Assembly (NCBI GenBank): GCA_030849945.1
Contig: JAVDKK010000001.1
Location: 1,612,001 to 1,676,000 of the forward strand
DNA length: 64,000 nucleotides
Source: Schauerella fraxinea
GTDB lineage: Bacteria > Pseudomonadota > Gammaproteobacteria > Burkholderiales > Burkholderiaceae_B
Reading direction: 5' to 3'
Positions 36,129-44,703 of this stretch are shown piece after piece. The translations under genes were made by a program, and so were the position numbers. Position 1 is the first letter of the stretch, and every line of letters begins with the position of its first letter. The notes under the pieces are model-generated. The model was not told where the DNA came from. It saw only the letters and a list, made by a program, of their open reading frames with translations, and did not search any database.

Positions 36129-36919
36129 GCGGCAACATCGTGATCCACACACCGGCCGAAATTGCGATGTCTCGCGCAGCGGGCATGCTTGCCGCCGACG
36201 TGCTGGCCATGATTGGTGAGCATGTAAAGGCAGGTGTTTCTACCGATCATCTCGATCAGCTCTGCCACGATTACATCGTCAATGTGCAGAAGGCGACGCC
36301 GGCGAATCTTGGTTATCAAAATTACCCTAAGACGATTTTGACTTCAGTGAATCACGTGGTGTGCCACGGGATTCCGTCGGCCAAGACGTTGAAGAACGGC
36401 GACATCGTCAATATCGATGTCGCTGTCATCAAGGATGGCTGGTTTGGCGATACGAGTCGCATGTATATCGTGGGTGAGGGCAGTCCGCTTGCGCGACGGT
36501 TGGTCACGACCACCTACGAGGCGCTGGTGGCCGGTATTCGCGCGGTGCGGCCGGGGGCAACGCTGGGCGATATCGGGCATGCGATTCAAACCGTGGCACG
36601 TCGACACAGCTATGGCGTGGTGCGCGACTTTACCGGACATGGGATTGGACGTGTGTATCACGACGAACCCACGGTGCTGCATTACGGCAGTCCGGGCGCG
36701 GGCGCCACGCTCAAGCCCGGGATGATCTTTACCATCGAGCCGATGCTCAATGCCGGTCGTTCGCAAGTGAAGACGCTTGGCGATGGATGGACGGTGGTGA
36801 CGAAGGACCACTCGCTGTCGGCCCAGTGGGAGCACATGGTGGCGGTGACTGAGACGGGCTTCGAGGTGCTGACCCCTTGGCCCGATGCGTCGGCGGAATA
36901 TCCTGCGATCGCGGCGTAG
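36125..36919 (+). CDS. map: Type I methionine aminopeptidase, operon-linked paralog
   Basis: 264 aa; removes the N-terminal Met from new proteins. Metal ligands are present: Asp in NIDVAV, Asp in GDTSRMY, His in GHGIGR, Glu in FTIEPML and Glu in QWEHMVAVTE. The histidine of VVCHGIPS is also kept. Because it is coupled to a ParD-like gene rather than following the ribosomal-protein or rpsB-type neighbours of housekeeping map, I think it is a second copy. Its stop codon is the first base triplet of a 30-bp duplication. Confidence 0.92.
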   Translation: MSGNIVIHTPAEIAMSRAAGMLAADVLAMIGEHVKAGVSTDHLDQLCHDYIVNVQKATPANLGYQNYPKTILTSVNHVVCHGIPSAKTLKNGDIVNIDVAVIKDGWFGDTSRMYIVGEGSPLARRLVTTTYEALVAGIRAVRPGATLGDIGHAIQTVARRHSYGVVRDFTGHGIGRVYHDEPTVLHYGSPGAGATLKPGMIFTIEPMLNAGRSQVKTLGDGWTVVTKDHSLSAQWEHMVAVTETGFEVLTPWPDASAEYPAIAA

Positions 36920-36976
36920 TCCACGGCCGCTGTCGCTCAACTGACATAGTCTACGACCGCTGTCGTTCAACTTACG
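36917..36976. repeat. 30-bp tandem duplication beginning at the map stop codon
   Basis: Units at 36917 and 36947 both begin TAGTC(C/T)ACG and share CCGCTGTCG(C/T)TCAACT. About five of 30 positions differ. The first TAG is the stop codon of map. Confidence 0.8.
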
Positions 36977-37058
36977 CCAACGTAAAAATGAGAGCGCTGG
37001 CCCCCAGATTGGTCCACAGATGGGGAGGAGGCTCGCGGCAAACCTACGCCTCTCAGAT

Positions 37059-37234
37059 CGTCAGTTAGCTAACTGACGAAATGATTGGCGGACCTTATGC
37101 GGCCCCAGATCGTCAGTTAGCTAACTGACGAAAGGATCGAGGGACGGCAGGCTTCCCTACATCGTCAGTTAGCTAACTGACGAAAGGATCGAGAGACGGC
37201 ATGCCTCCCTGCATCGTCAGTCAGCCAAGCGACG
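37059..37234. repeat. 52-bp-period array of a 20-bp palindrome
   Basis: CGTCAGTTAGCTAACTGACG, a perfect 20-bp palindrome, occurs at 37059, 37111 and 37163. A diverged fourth copy lies at 37215-37234. All four starts are exactly 52 bp apart. The 32-bp stretches after copies 2 and 3 differ at only four positions; the one after copy 1 is more diverged. The fourth copy spans the stop codon of the amidase gene. The array lies between the converging map and amidase genes and could form hairpins on either transcript, but lacks T-runs. Confidence 0.92.
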
Positions 37235-38600
37235 CGTTCGCCAACCAGCACGCAATCCCGGTCACCTTGGCATCGTCGTGATGCTGCCCCATCACCTGAA
37301 TCCCCAAAGGCATCCCGTTCACGGCCAATACCGGCGTGGTCACCGAGGGTGCGCCGAGCAGCGACGAGACGCAGCTGAACGACACATCGCCAGTGGGAAA
37401 CGCGGTGCCTTTGATGTCGTCGATCAAGGGCGCAGGGCCGCAGGCAGCGAGGCTGATGAGGGCGTCGCATTCCGATGCAAGGGCGGCAAGTTGCGTACGC
37501 GCCGCTTCCCGCTCACGCAGTGATTCGCGGAAATCATCCAACGTCAGGCCGCGGCCGAGTTCGAGCGATTCACGCAGGCTGGGGCCGAGCGTGTCCATGT
37601 GCTGTTCGGCAATGTTGGCCAGGCTCCAGCGTTGTTCCCAGGCATTGAGGCGCATCGAGAGCGCGGTGCAGTCGGCGATGGCGCGTTCGAGGGCTTCCAG
37701 CTTTTGCGATTGGCTGCGGCGCACGATCTCCACACCTTGCGCGGCGATGGCGCTCAAGGCTTTCTCAAATGCTTCACGCGATGCGGCGTCCAAACGTGGC
37801 CAACCTTCGCTTTCGAACACGGCCAGGCGCTTCGGCTTGATCGGCTTTGGCGCTTCGGTGGTGCCGTAGACGCCGGGATGGCCGGGGTCGCCGCCGGCGC
37901 GTTGCACGATCTCAATGGTGGTCTGCCACATGTCGATGGCGGATCCTGCATGCACGCCCACGTGGGATTGGCTGAATCCCATGCGTTCGCCACGGTTGAT
38001 GCCGCCGTAGGTGGGCTTGAGTGCCCAGTTGGCATTGAAGCTTGCGGGGCGGATGACTGAACCGACGAGTTGCGAGCCGATGGCGACGGGCACCATATTC
38101 GCGCCGACAACGGCGCCCGAGCCGCTCGATGAGCCGCCGGGTGTGCGGCGGGCGTCGAAAGCATTGGTGGTGGGCCCGGCATCCAGAAAGCCGAGTGCGG
38201 TGGTGACGGTTTTGCCGAGCACGATGGCGCCGGCATCGCGCAGCGCACGCACAAGCGCACTGTCGCGTTTAGGAAAGTTGCCTTTGAATGCCGCGCAACC
38301 CATTTCGGTGGGCATGTCGCGGGTTTCAATGAGATCCTTGATGCCGATCGGCATGCCGTCGATGAGCGAGAGGAGGCGGCCGGCGCGATAGCGTTCGACG
38401 GAAGCGTCGGCAGCCCGGCGTGCGCCTTCGCGGTTGAGCGTTACCCAACCCAGGACGGTGGGCTCGCGGGCGTCGATGGTTTCCAGGCAGCGCTCGAGAT
38501 ATTCACGTGCGTTGTCGGTGCCGCCAATGAAGTCTTCGCGAGCGGTGTGAAACGTCAACGGCTTGTGGGTGGCGGGGCTGTAAGTCAATGTGGTCTCCAT
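37221..38600 (-). CDS. Amidase signature family hydrolase
   Basis: 459 aa. The Ser-cisSer-Lys catalytic triad can be placed: Lys in IGIKDLIE, the cis-Ser in GGSSSGSGA and the nucleophile Ser in GSQLVGSVIRPA. The nucleophile motif is usually GGSIRxPA; here it reads VGSVIRPA, so the spacing is normal. The substrate is an amide or amino-acid amide, not definable from sequence. Its ATG directly follows the TAA of the Bug receptor gene, so the receptor may deliver the amidase substrate or product. Confidence 0.9.
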   Translation of the reverse strand: METTLTYSPATHKPLTFHTAREDFIGGTDNAREYLERCLETIDAREPTVLGWVTLNREGARRAADASVERYRAGRLLSLIDGMPIGIKDLIETRDMPTEMGCAAFKGNFPKRDSALVRALRDAGAIVLGKTVTTALGFLDAGPTTNAFDARRTPGGSSSGSGAVVGANMVPVAIGSQLVGSVIRPASFNANWALKPTYGGINRGERMGFSQSHVGVHAGSAIDMWQTTIEIVQRAGGDPGHPGVYGTTEAPKPIKPKRLAVFESEGWPRLDAASREAFEKALSAIAAQGVEIVRRSQSQKLEALERAIADCTALSMRLNAWEQRWSLANIAEQHMDTLGPSLRESLELGRGLTLDDFRESLREREAARTQLAALASECDALISLAACGPAPLIDDIKGTAFPTGDVSFSCVSSLLGAPSVTTPVLAVNGMPLGIQVMGQHHDDAKVTGIACWLANASLG

Positions 38601-39584
38601 TTAATTTCCTTGAATGCCGGCGTCGGCGATGAGCTTGGTCCAGCGTTCATGCTCGTTCAGGAAGAAGGCGTCGAAGGATTCGGACGTACCGCTCTGGACC
38701 TGCATGTTCAGCGTCGCCAGTCGCTCCTGAATGTCCGGCTGCTTCATGACTTCGATGAGGTCGCGATTGATCTTTTGCTTCAGATCGTTCGGCAGCCCGG
38801 CGGGTGCGAACAGTCCGTACCAGGCCTCCAACTGCAGATCGGGCATGCCCACTTCCGCCGTGGTGGGCACATCGGGCAGACGCGCCAGTCGCTGGGGCGA
38901 CGCCACGGCATAGCCTTTGGCTTTGCCCGAGGTCACATAATTGATGACGTTGCCGTTGGCGAACTGAACCAGCACGTCGACTTCACCGGCGATCAACGCC
39001 GTTGAGGCTTCCAGCGCGCCGCGATAGGGCACGTGCAGCATGTCGACCTTCGCCACTTGCTTGAACATCTCGGTGTAGAGATGCAGGATCGAGCCGGGGC
39101 CGCCGGAGGAATAGGTGTATTTTCCTGGCGCGGCTTGCAGTTGCGCGACCAGCTCGGCCATGGTGTTTGCGGTGACTTTGGGATTGCCGAGGATGACGAC
39201 AGGCAGGCTGCCGATCTTGCCCACCCGGGTGAAGTCGCGCACCACATCGACACGCGTGTTTTTGTTGACGGCCGACAACGTGGCCAATTCGTTGAAGGTG
39301 AGCATTAGCGTGTAGCCGTCGGGCTTGGCGCGGGCGGCATACTCGGTGCCGATCTGCGTGCCGGCGCCGGAGCGGTTTTCAACGACCACGGGCTGACCCC
39401 ACATGTCGCCCAGTTTCTTGCCCAGCAGCCGGCCGAGAATGTCGGCGGTGCCGCCTGCGGTGGTGGGCACCACGATGGTTACCGCGCGGTTGGGATAGCC
39501 CTGCGTTTGAGCGACCGCGGCGCTGCTTGCCATCGCTGCGGCAAGGCCGCACAACACCCATTTTTTTGCCAATAAAGACATCAT
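38601..39584 (-). CDS. Bug/TctC-family periplasmic solute receptor
   Basis: 327 aa with a signal peptide (ending SAAVAQ). Bug-family motifs are GYPNRAVTIVVPTTAGGTADILGR near the start, the GSGT-like VENRSGAGTQIG loop, and VPYRGALEASTALIAGEVDV. These receptors bind carboxylates or amides with very high affinity and are greatly expanded in Bordetella and relatives, often without TctAB. No membrane partner is encoded here. It is the first gene of a two-gene operon with the amidase, divergent from a LysR regulator. Confidence 0.92.
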   Translation of the reverse strand: MMSLLAKKWVLCGLAAAMASSAAVAQTQGYPNRAVTIVVPTTAGGTADILGRLLGKKLGDMWGQPVVVENRSGAGTQIGTEYAARAKPDGYTLMLTFNELATLSAVNKNTRVDVVRDFTRVGKIGSLPVVILGNPKVTANTMAELVAQLQAAPGKYTYSSGGPGSILHLYTEMFKQVAKVDMLHVPYRGALEASTALIAGEVDVLVQFANGNVINYVTSGKAKGYAVASPQRLARLPDVPTTAEVGMPDLQLEAWYGLFAPAGLPNDLKQKINRDLIEVMKQPDIQERLATLNMQVQSGTSESFDAFFLNEHERWTKLIADAGIQGN

Positions 39585-39675
39585 TTTTTCCCCATGAATC
39601 CGATTCGTCGTGTCGACGGGCGTCCGGTGTGTTCGGATCTATGGTGTGCTTCGATGCGCACCCACTCAAGCAACT

Positions 39676-39688
39676 TTATCTACGATAA
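39676..39688. promoter_or_regulatory. Putative LysR-family operator
   Basis: TTATC-TAC-GATAA is a perfect inverted repeat in the 142-bp gap between the Bug receptor and the LysR gene, 39 bp before the LysR ATG. This position is typical of an autoregulatory site; binding is inferred. Confidence 0.45.
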
Positions 39689-39726
39689 GATTTAGTTTTT
39701 GTTAATCGAAAGAGTGGGTTTGCGCC

Positions 39727-40608
39727 ATGGATCAGCTCCCGCCGTTGAATGCTTTGCGCGCTTTCGAAGCGGCCGGCAGGCTGGCGAGCGTGTCGGCGGC
39801 GGCAAGCGAGCTGTGCGTGACGCCTGCGGCGGTAAGCCGGCACATCAGATTGCTCGAGGAGTATTTGGGCACGCGGCTGTTTCACCGGGAGCACCGCGCG
39901 ATTGTGCTGACGGAAGCCGGCGCGCGATACCTGGACGAAGTGTCGAACCTGATGGACGGCTTGCGACGTGCCACCGCAGCGGTGCGCCGCGACCAACGGC
40001 GCCAGCAGTTTCAGATTCGTGCGCCGCACAGCATTGCAATGCGCTGGCTGCTCCCGCGTCTGGCGAGTTTCCATCGTGCGAACCCCGCGATCGATGTGAA
40101 GATCAATACGTCGCTGCTCCCGCCGGATTTCGAGCGCGAGGATCTGGATGCGGGCATTCAGATGGGCGACGGCAACTGGAAGGGCGTGGCCAGCTACAAG
40201 ATGATGGCCAATGAGCTGGTGCCCGTTTGCACCCCGGAGAAGGCGCGCGGGTTGCACTTCCCGGGCGATCTCGCTCACGAGACGCTGCTGCACGTGCTGG
40301 CGCGGCCCGACGATTGGTTTATCTGGTTTCGAGCGGCCAACATGAAAGAGGTCGACCTCACGCGCGGCATGAAGTACGAATCGTCGGTGCTGGCCTACGA
40401 GGCTGCGCTCGAAGGTTATGGCGTGGCGATCGCGCAGAAGGCGCTGGTGGCCAAGGAGTTGCAGGATGGCCGGCTGGTCATGCCCTTCGAGCTGTCCGTC
40501 GATCTGGGCGATGCCACCTATTATTTCTTGCTGCCCGAACAGCCGCGACGCCGTTCGCCCGAACTGGACACGTTCAGGCGTTGGGTCGTGGCGGTTGCGG
40601 GTCAGTGA
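39727..40608 (+). CDS. LysR-family transcriptional regulator (GcvA-like)
   Basis: 293 aa. The N-terminal winged helix (LNALRAFEAAGRLASVSAAA, then TPAAVSRHIRLLE) is followed by a type 2 periplasmic-binding-like effector domain. The opening PPLNALRAFEAA is that of the GcvA/AmpR subgroup. Divergent placement suggests it controls the Bug receptor-amidase operon. Its 3' end overlaps the CaiB gene by 7 bp. Confidence 0.92.
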   Translation: MDQLPPLNALRAFEAAGRLASVSAAASELCVTPAAVSRHIRLLEEYLGTRLFHREHRAIVLTEAGARYLDEVSNLMDGLRRATAAVRRDQRRQQFQIRAPHSIAMRWLLPRLASFHRANPAIDVKINTSLLPPDFEREDLDAGIQMGDGNWKGVASYKMMANELVPVCTPEKARGLHFPGDLAHETLLHVLARPDDWFIWFRAANMKEVDLTRGMKYESSVLAYEAALEGYGVAIAQKALVAKELQDGRLVMPFELSVDLGDATYYFLLPEQPRRRSPELDTFRRWVVAVAGQ

Positions 40609-41846
40609 TCGACCGTCTGGCGTTCGACGTCGCCCACAATGCCGTCATCGATCATCGTGTCGATGTCTGCCGCGCTGTAGCCCAGTTCGTTCAGGATCTG
40701 CACGCTGTCTTCGCCTAATCGGGGGGCGGCGCGATGATATTGCGCCGGCGTGGCCGAGAATTTGACGGGCATGCCGATGGTGCGGGTCGGACCGGCCTGT
40801 GGGTGGTTTTGCTCGACCACCATTTCACGTGCCAACGTTTGCGGATGCGATAACGCTTCGCCTACCGAGTGCACCGGGCCCGCGGGCACACCGGCGTTGT
40901 CGAAGTCGACCAGCCAGTCATCTGCAGAGCGCTTGGAGAGGATCTCGGTCATCGCGGGAATGAGCGTGTCGCGATTGGCCATGCGTTGCGCGTTCTTGGC
41001 GTAGCGCGGATCGTCGCACCATTCGGGATGGCCGAGCACTTGCGCGATGCGGGTCCAGTTTTTCTCGTTGGCACCGCCGATGATGATCCACTCGGTGGCG
41101 GTCGGGAAGGCTTGATACGGCGAGGTGAGCACATGTGCTGAGCCGGTAGGTCCGGGCGATTCGCCGGTGCCGAAATAGATTGCCGCGTGCCAATAGAGTT
41201 GCTGCAGGCTGGCCTCGAGCAGCGAGGTTTCCACCATCTGGCCTTCGCCGGTTTTTTGCTTGTGCTGATAGGCCGCCAGCACGCCGAAGGCTGCCAATAA
41301 TCCTGCATTGATATCGGCCACCGAATTACCGGTACGCAGCGGCGGGCCGCCCGGTTCACCGGTGATGGCCATCAAGCCGGAAAAGCCTTGTGCGATCAGG
41401 TCAAAGCCGCCTTTGTCAGCAAAGGGGCCGGTTTTGCCGTATCCCGATACCGCGCAGTAGATCAGTCCGGGATTGGTCTGGCGCAAGGTTTCATAGCCTA
41501 GGCCGAGCTTTTCCATCGTGCCTTTGCGATAATTCTCAGTGATGACGTCGGCATCCTTCAACAGGCGCATCAGCACCTCGCGGCCTTTGTCGCTTTTGAG
41601 ATTGAGCGCGATCGCGCGCTTGTTGCGATTGAGCATGAGAAAGGGCGCCGATACGCCATTGATCAAGGGGTCGCGATATTGGCGGGCATCGTCGCCGCCT
41701 TCGAGTTTTTCGACCTTGATCACGTCGGCACCCAGATCGGCGAGCATCATGCCGCACGTGGGGCCGGCCATGATTTGCGAGAGTTCGATTACGCGCATGC
41801 CCGACAGCGCGCCGGTTTTATTAGGCGATGTATGTTCAGTCATCAA
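40602..41846 (-). CDS. CaiB/BaiF family (class III) CoA-transferase
   Basis: 414 aa. Moves CoA between carboxylic acids through an aspartyl intermediate; the candidate Asp is in SVADINAGLLAAFGVL. Other family landmarks are RVIELSQIMAGPTCGMMLADLGADVIKVE, GDDARQY and LNLKSDKGREVLMRLL. The last 60 residues carry the second family block. The enoyl-CoA hydratase gene lies 12 bp upstream, so the two probably act in one acyl-CoA route, with the CoA-transferase activating a dicarboxylate or branched acid. Confidence 0.92.
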   Translation of the reverse strand: MMTEHTSPNKTGALSGMRVIELSQIMAGPTCGMMLADLGADVIKVEKLEGGDDARQYRDPLINGVSAPFLMLNRNKRAIALNLKSDKGREVLMRLLKDADVITENYRKGTMEKLGLGYETLRQTNPGLIYCAVSGYGKTGPFADKGGFDLIAQGFSGLMAITGEPGGPPLRTGNSVADINAGLLAAFGVLAAYQHKQKTGEGQMVETSLLEASLQQLYWHAAIYFGTGESPGPTGSAHVLTSPYQAFPTATEWIIIGGANEKNWTRIAQVLGHPEWCDDPRYAKNAQRMANRDTLIPAMTEILSKRSADDWLVDFDNAGVPAGPVHSVGEALSHPQTLAREMVVEQNHPQAGPTRTIGMPVKFSATPAQYHRAAPRLGEDSVQILNELGYSAADIDTMIDDGIVGDVERQTVDH

Positions 41847-41858
41847 AACGTCCCCGGC

Positions 41859-42668
41859 TCAACGGCCTGTGAATTTTGGCGTTTCTTTCTTCAAGAACGC
41901 TTGGTATCCGATGCGGAAGTCTTCGGTATCGAAGCACTCGAAGGCCTCGTCGCGCTCGCTGTCGGTGAGGTTGTGCCCGGCAGCCAGTTTGCGGACGAAT
42001 TGTTTGTGCCAGCGCGCCACGAGCGGTGCGCCTGCGGCCACACGCTTCACGGTGGCGGCGACTTCATTGGCGACTTGATCGTCGGCCACTACTCGCGTAA
42101 CCACGCCAAGACGCAAGGCTTCGTCGGCACCGAAAATCGTGCCTTCAAGCAGCACGTCCAGCGCTACGGCGGGGCCGACCAGGCGGATCAGCGGGGTCAG
42201 CTCGGTATACGACATCACCAGGCCGAGGTTCTTGATCGGCACACCGAAACGCGATGACGTGCCGCAGATGCGGATGTCGGCAAGGCTGGCGATTTCCAAA
42301 CCGCCACCCACGCAAATCCCGTGAATTTGCGCGATCACAGGATGGCGGCAATTGGCGATCGCTTCGATCGTGCGGCGCATGACCTGGCCGTATGCCTTGG
42401 CCTGCTGCGTGTTCGAACGCGAGGTCTCGAATTCAGAGATGTCGTTGCCCGGCGAAAACGCTTTCTCGCCGGCGCCGCGCATCACGATGCAGCGCACGTC
42501 GTCGTCTTCGGAGAGTTCGAGGAATGCGGTGCCCAGATCGCGCCACACGTCGATCGTGAAGGCGTTGAGTTTCTCAGGGCGGTTAAAGGTGATCGTCGCG
42601 ATGGCGCCGTCACGGTCGACCAGCAACGGTTTGGTATCTACAGCAGGGGTATCAGCAAGCGTGTTCAT
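41859..42668 (-). CDS. Enoyl-CoA hydratase/isomerase family protein
   Basis: 269 aa crotonase fold. The oxyanion-hole segments are GAGEKAFSPGNDISEF and QIHGICVGGGLEIASLADIRI. At the catalytic positions the hydratase glutamates are not both apparent (VMSYTELTPLIRLVG, where mechanistic Glu is often VPELG), so a hydratase, isomerase or hydrolase cannot be distinguished. It is co-oriented with the CaiB gene, 12 bp apart, and 122 bp downstream of a Bug receptor gene. Confidence 0.88.
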   Translation of the reverse strand: MNTLADTPAVDTKPLLVDRDGAIATITFNRPEKLNAFTIDVWRDLGTAFLELSEDDDVRCIVMRGAGEKAFSPGNDISEFETSRSNTQQAKAYGQVMRRTIEAIANCRHPVIAQIHGICVGGGLEIASLADIRICGTSSRFGVPIKNLGLVMSYTELTPLIRLVGPAVALDVLLEGTIFGADEALRLGVVTRVVADDQVANEVAATVKRVAAGAPLVARWHKQFVRKLAAGHNLTDSERDEAFECFDTEDFRIGYQAFLKKETPKFTGR

Positions 42669-42790
42669 ATCTTCAATCCAGTGATGTCGCTATCGATGAG
42701 GGGTGCGCCGAGCTGAGAGCGGGTGTGCCCACGCCGCGATGCGCGCCCACGTTGGCGCATGCAGAGCGCGGTGATCTCGGCGCCCAAGCG

Positions 42791-43777
42791 TCAGGGTTTG
42801 CTCATGCCGAGGTCGGTCGTGATCGCGCCGTATTTTTTGTATTCGGTTTCAAGAAAGGCTTGGAAGGCCTTGGGCGTCGTGGGGCCACCACCCAGCACCA
42901 TGCCTTGCTCGGCGAGCTTGGCGGCCACATTCTTGTCGCGCAGCGTGGCGTCGATCGCCTGATCGAGGCGCGTGAGGGTGGGCGCGGGAATATTGGCGGG
43001 CGCCAACACGGCGTACCACTGTTCGACGTCCATGCCTTTCACGCCGGCTTCAGCGAGCGTAGGCACGTCGGGAAGGGTGTCGGTGCGTTTGCTGCTCGTG
43101 ACAGCGAGGGCGCGCAGCTTGCCGGCTTTCACTTGGCCCAGCACACTGGGCAAGGTGTCGAAGTTCATATCGACCTGACCGCCCAGCAGATCGGCAATCG
43201 CCTGTCCGCTGCCTTTGTAGGGCACGTGTTCCATCTTCACGTCGGTGATCTTCGAGAAACGTGCCGCGCTCAAGTGCTGCGGGCTGCCCATCCCGGACGA
43301 CGCATAGGTGAATGTGCCCGGCGCGGCTTTTACTTTGGCGAGCAATTCACTGACCGATTTCACGTCGTTCTTCGTGGGATTGACCACGAGTACGTTGGGC
43401 ACCGAGCCGATATAGCGCACCGCCGTGAATCCCTTCAGCGGATCGAACGACACCGGCAACACGTAGGGTGCGGCCACGGTGGACTGCATATTGGCCAGCA
43501 GCAAGGTGTAGCCGTCGGGATCGGCCTTGGTCACGCCATCGGCCGCGATGAGGCCGGACGCGCCAGGTTTGTTTTCAACCACGACCTGCTGGCCCAACTC
43601 CTCACTTAACCGCTGCGCAATCAATCGCGCAGATACGTCGGTGCCGCCTCCTGGAACGAATCCGACGATCAAGCGAATGGGCTTGTTGGGAAACGTGCTT
43701 TGCGCCTGCGCCACGCCGATTTGCGCGACGGCAAGCGCTAGCGCGCCCACCCATTTGCATACAGTATTCTTGTGCAT
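42791..43777 (-). CDS. Bug/TctC-family periplasmic solute receptor
   Basis: 328 aa from the ATG at 43777, preceded by GGAGACAGGC; another ATG lies 12 bp upstream. A signal peptide (ends VAQAQST) and Bug motifs (FPNKPIRLIVGFVPGGGTDVSAR, VENKPGASGLIA, VPYKGSGQAIADLLGGQVDMNFD) are clear. First gene of the group Bug-enoyl-CoA hydratase-CaiB and divergent from a GntR regulator, so it probably binds the acid that this CoA pathway consumes. Confidence 0.92.
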   Translation of the reverse strand: MHKNTVCKWVGALALAVAQIGVAQAQSTFPNKPIRLIVGFVPGGGTDVSARLIAQRLSEELGQQVVVENKPGASGLIAADGVTKADPDGYTLLLANMQSTVAAPYVLPVSFDPLKGFTAVRYIGSVPNVLVVNPTKNDVKSVSELLAKVKAAPGTFTYASSGMGSPQHLSAARFSKITDVKMEHVPYKGSGQAIADLLGGQVDMNFDTLPSVLGQVKAGKLRALAVTSSKRTDTLPDVPTLAEAGVKGMDVEQWYAVLAPANIPAPTLTRLDQAIDATLRDKNVAAKLAEQGMVLGGGPTTPKAFQAFLETEYKKYGAITTDLGMSKP

Positions 43778-43871
43778 GCCTGTCTCCATTGTTTTTTATG
43801 CTCGGACTTGTGTTGTCCGATGCCGTCGTCCCGGAAAGGCGACGTGTGGGTTAAGTCAGTAATAGTTGGAA

Positions 43872-43897
43872 TTTGGTATATGGTGTTTGGTATACCA
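43872..43897. promoter_or_regulatory. Putative GntR/FCD operator
   Basis: TGGTATACCA at 43888-43897 is a perfect 10-bp palindrome of the type used by FadR/FCD regulators. A direct copy of its left arm (TTTGGTATA) lies 14 bp upstream at 43872. It sits between the Bug receptor gene and the GntR gene, 38 bp before the latter's ATG. Confidence 0.6.
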
Positions 43898-43934
43898 GAT
43901 GCCAAACTAGTCCCATTTTTTGCGGTGCGCACCT

Positions 43935-44645
43935 ATGGATTACCCTAGCTCGTCTCTCGAATCGACCTCACAAAAGGCGCTCGATCCCATCGCGATCGAC
44001 CATCCCACTCTCGCTGCGGTCGTCGCCGATCGGCTTCGGCAATTGATCACGGATGGCACGCTTAAGCCCGGCACGGTGTTGAACGAAAGGGACTTATGCG
44101 ATCGGCTGCGCGTGTCGCGCACGCCGTTGCGCGAGGCATATCGAGTGTTGAGTGCCGATGGCCTGGTGAGCATTCAGCCCAAGCGCGGTGCGGTCGTGAT
44201 CGAGCATTCTGAAGCCGATATCGAAAACATCTTCGATGTGCTGGCTGTGCTGGAAGGCTTGGCGATTCGGCAGGCAGCCGAACGCGCCTCGGATGCAGAG
44301 CTCGACGCCATTGCCGCGCTGCACGCACGCATGCTGCAAAAGACCGAGGAGGGCGATATCGGGGCGTATTTCGCCGCGAGCATGGGCACACACATCGCGA
44401 TCAACCGCGCGGCGCATAATCCGGCGCTTACGGCGACCTACGACCGCCTCAACTTGCAGGTGCAGGCGCTACGCTACAAGTCCAATCTGGATCGGCGCGA
44501 ATGGGAAGCCGGCGTGGCGGATCATGAGCGTTTCGTGAAAGCGCTACTGGCACGTGACGCGGATGCGGCAGAGAAGTCGATTCGCGCGCACTTGGTGAGC
44601 AAGAAGGCGTTTCATCTGGCCGAGACGGAAACGAACGCGGCGTAA
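43935..44645 (+). CDS. GntR-family regulator with FCD ligand domain
   Basis: 236 aa from the ATG at 43935; a TTG at 43920 would add five residues. The winged helix (LKPGTVLNERDLCDRLRVSRTPLREAYRVL) is followed by an all-helical FCD domain with the metal-site pattern D...H...H (FFAASMGTHIAINRAA, DHERFVKALLARD). It is probably the acid-responsive regulator of the divergent Bug-CaiB operon. Confidence 0.92.
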   Translation: MDYPSSSLESTSQKALDPIAIDHPTLAAVVADRLRQLITDGTLKPGTVLNERDLCDRLRVSRTPLREAYRVLSADGLVSIQPKRGAVVIEHSEADIENIFDVLAVLEGLAIRQAAERASDAELDAIAALHARMLQKTEEGDIGAYFAASMGTHIAINRAAHNPALTATYDRLNLQVQALRYKSNLDRREWEAGVADHERFVKALLARDADAAEKSIRAHLVSKKAFHLAETETNAA

Positions 44646-44703
44646 CGCACACCGCGTGTCCACGGCGCGCGCGGGCAACAAGGATCGCGTTGGCGTCGAC
44701 CGG

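Noticed and set aside
37059..37234. CRISPR-like array (20-bp repeats with 32-bp spacing)
   Set aside because: The second and third 'spacers' are nearly identical, the repeat is a full palindrome, the fourth copy runs into coding sequence, and no cas gene is present. It is a 52-bp tandem duplication.
40602..40624. Fourth copy of the TetR operator (ACCGTCTGGCG)
   Set aside because: Only the left half matches, and it lies in the overlapping 3' ends of the LysR and CaiB genes.
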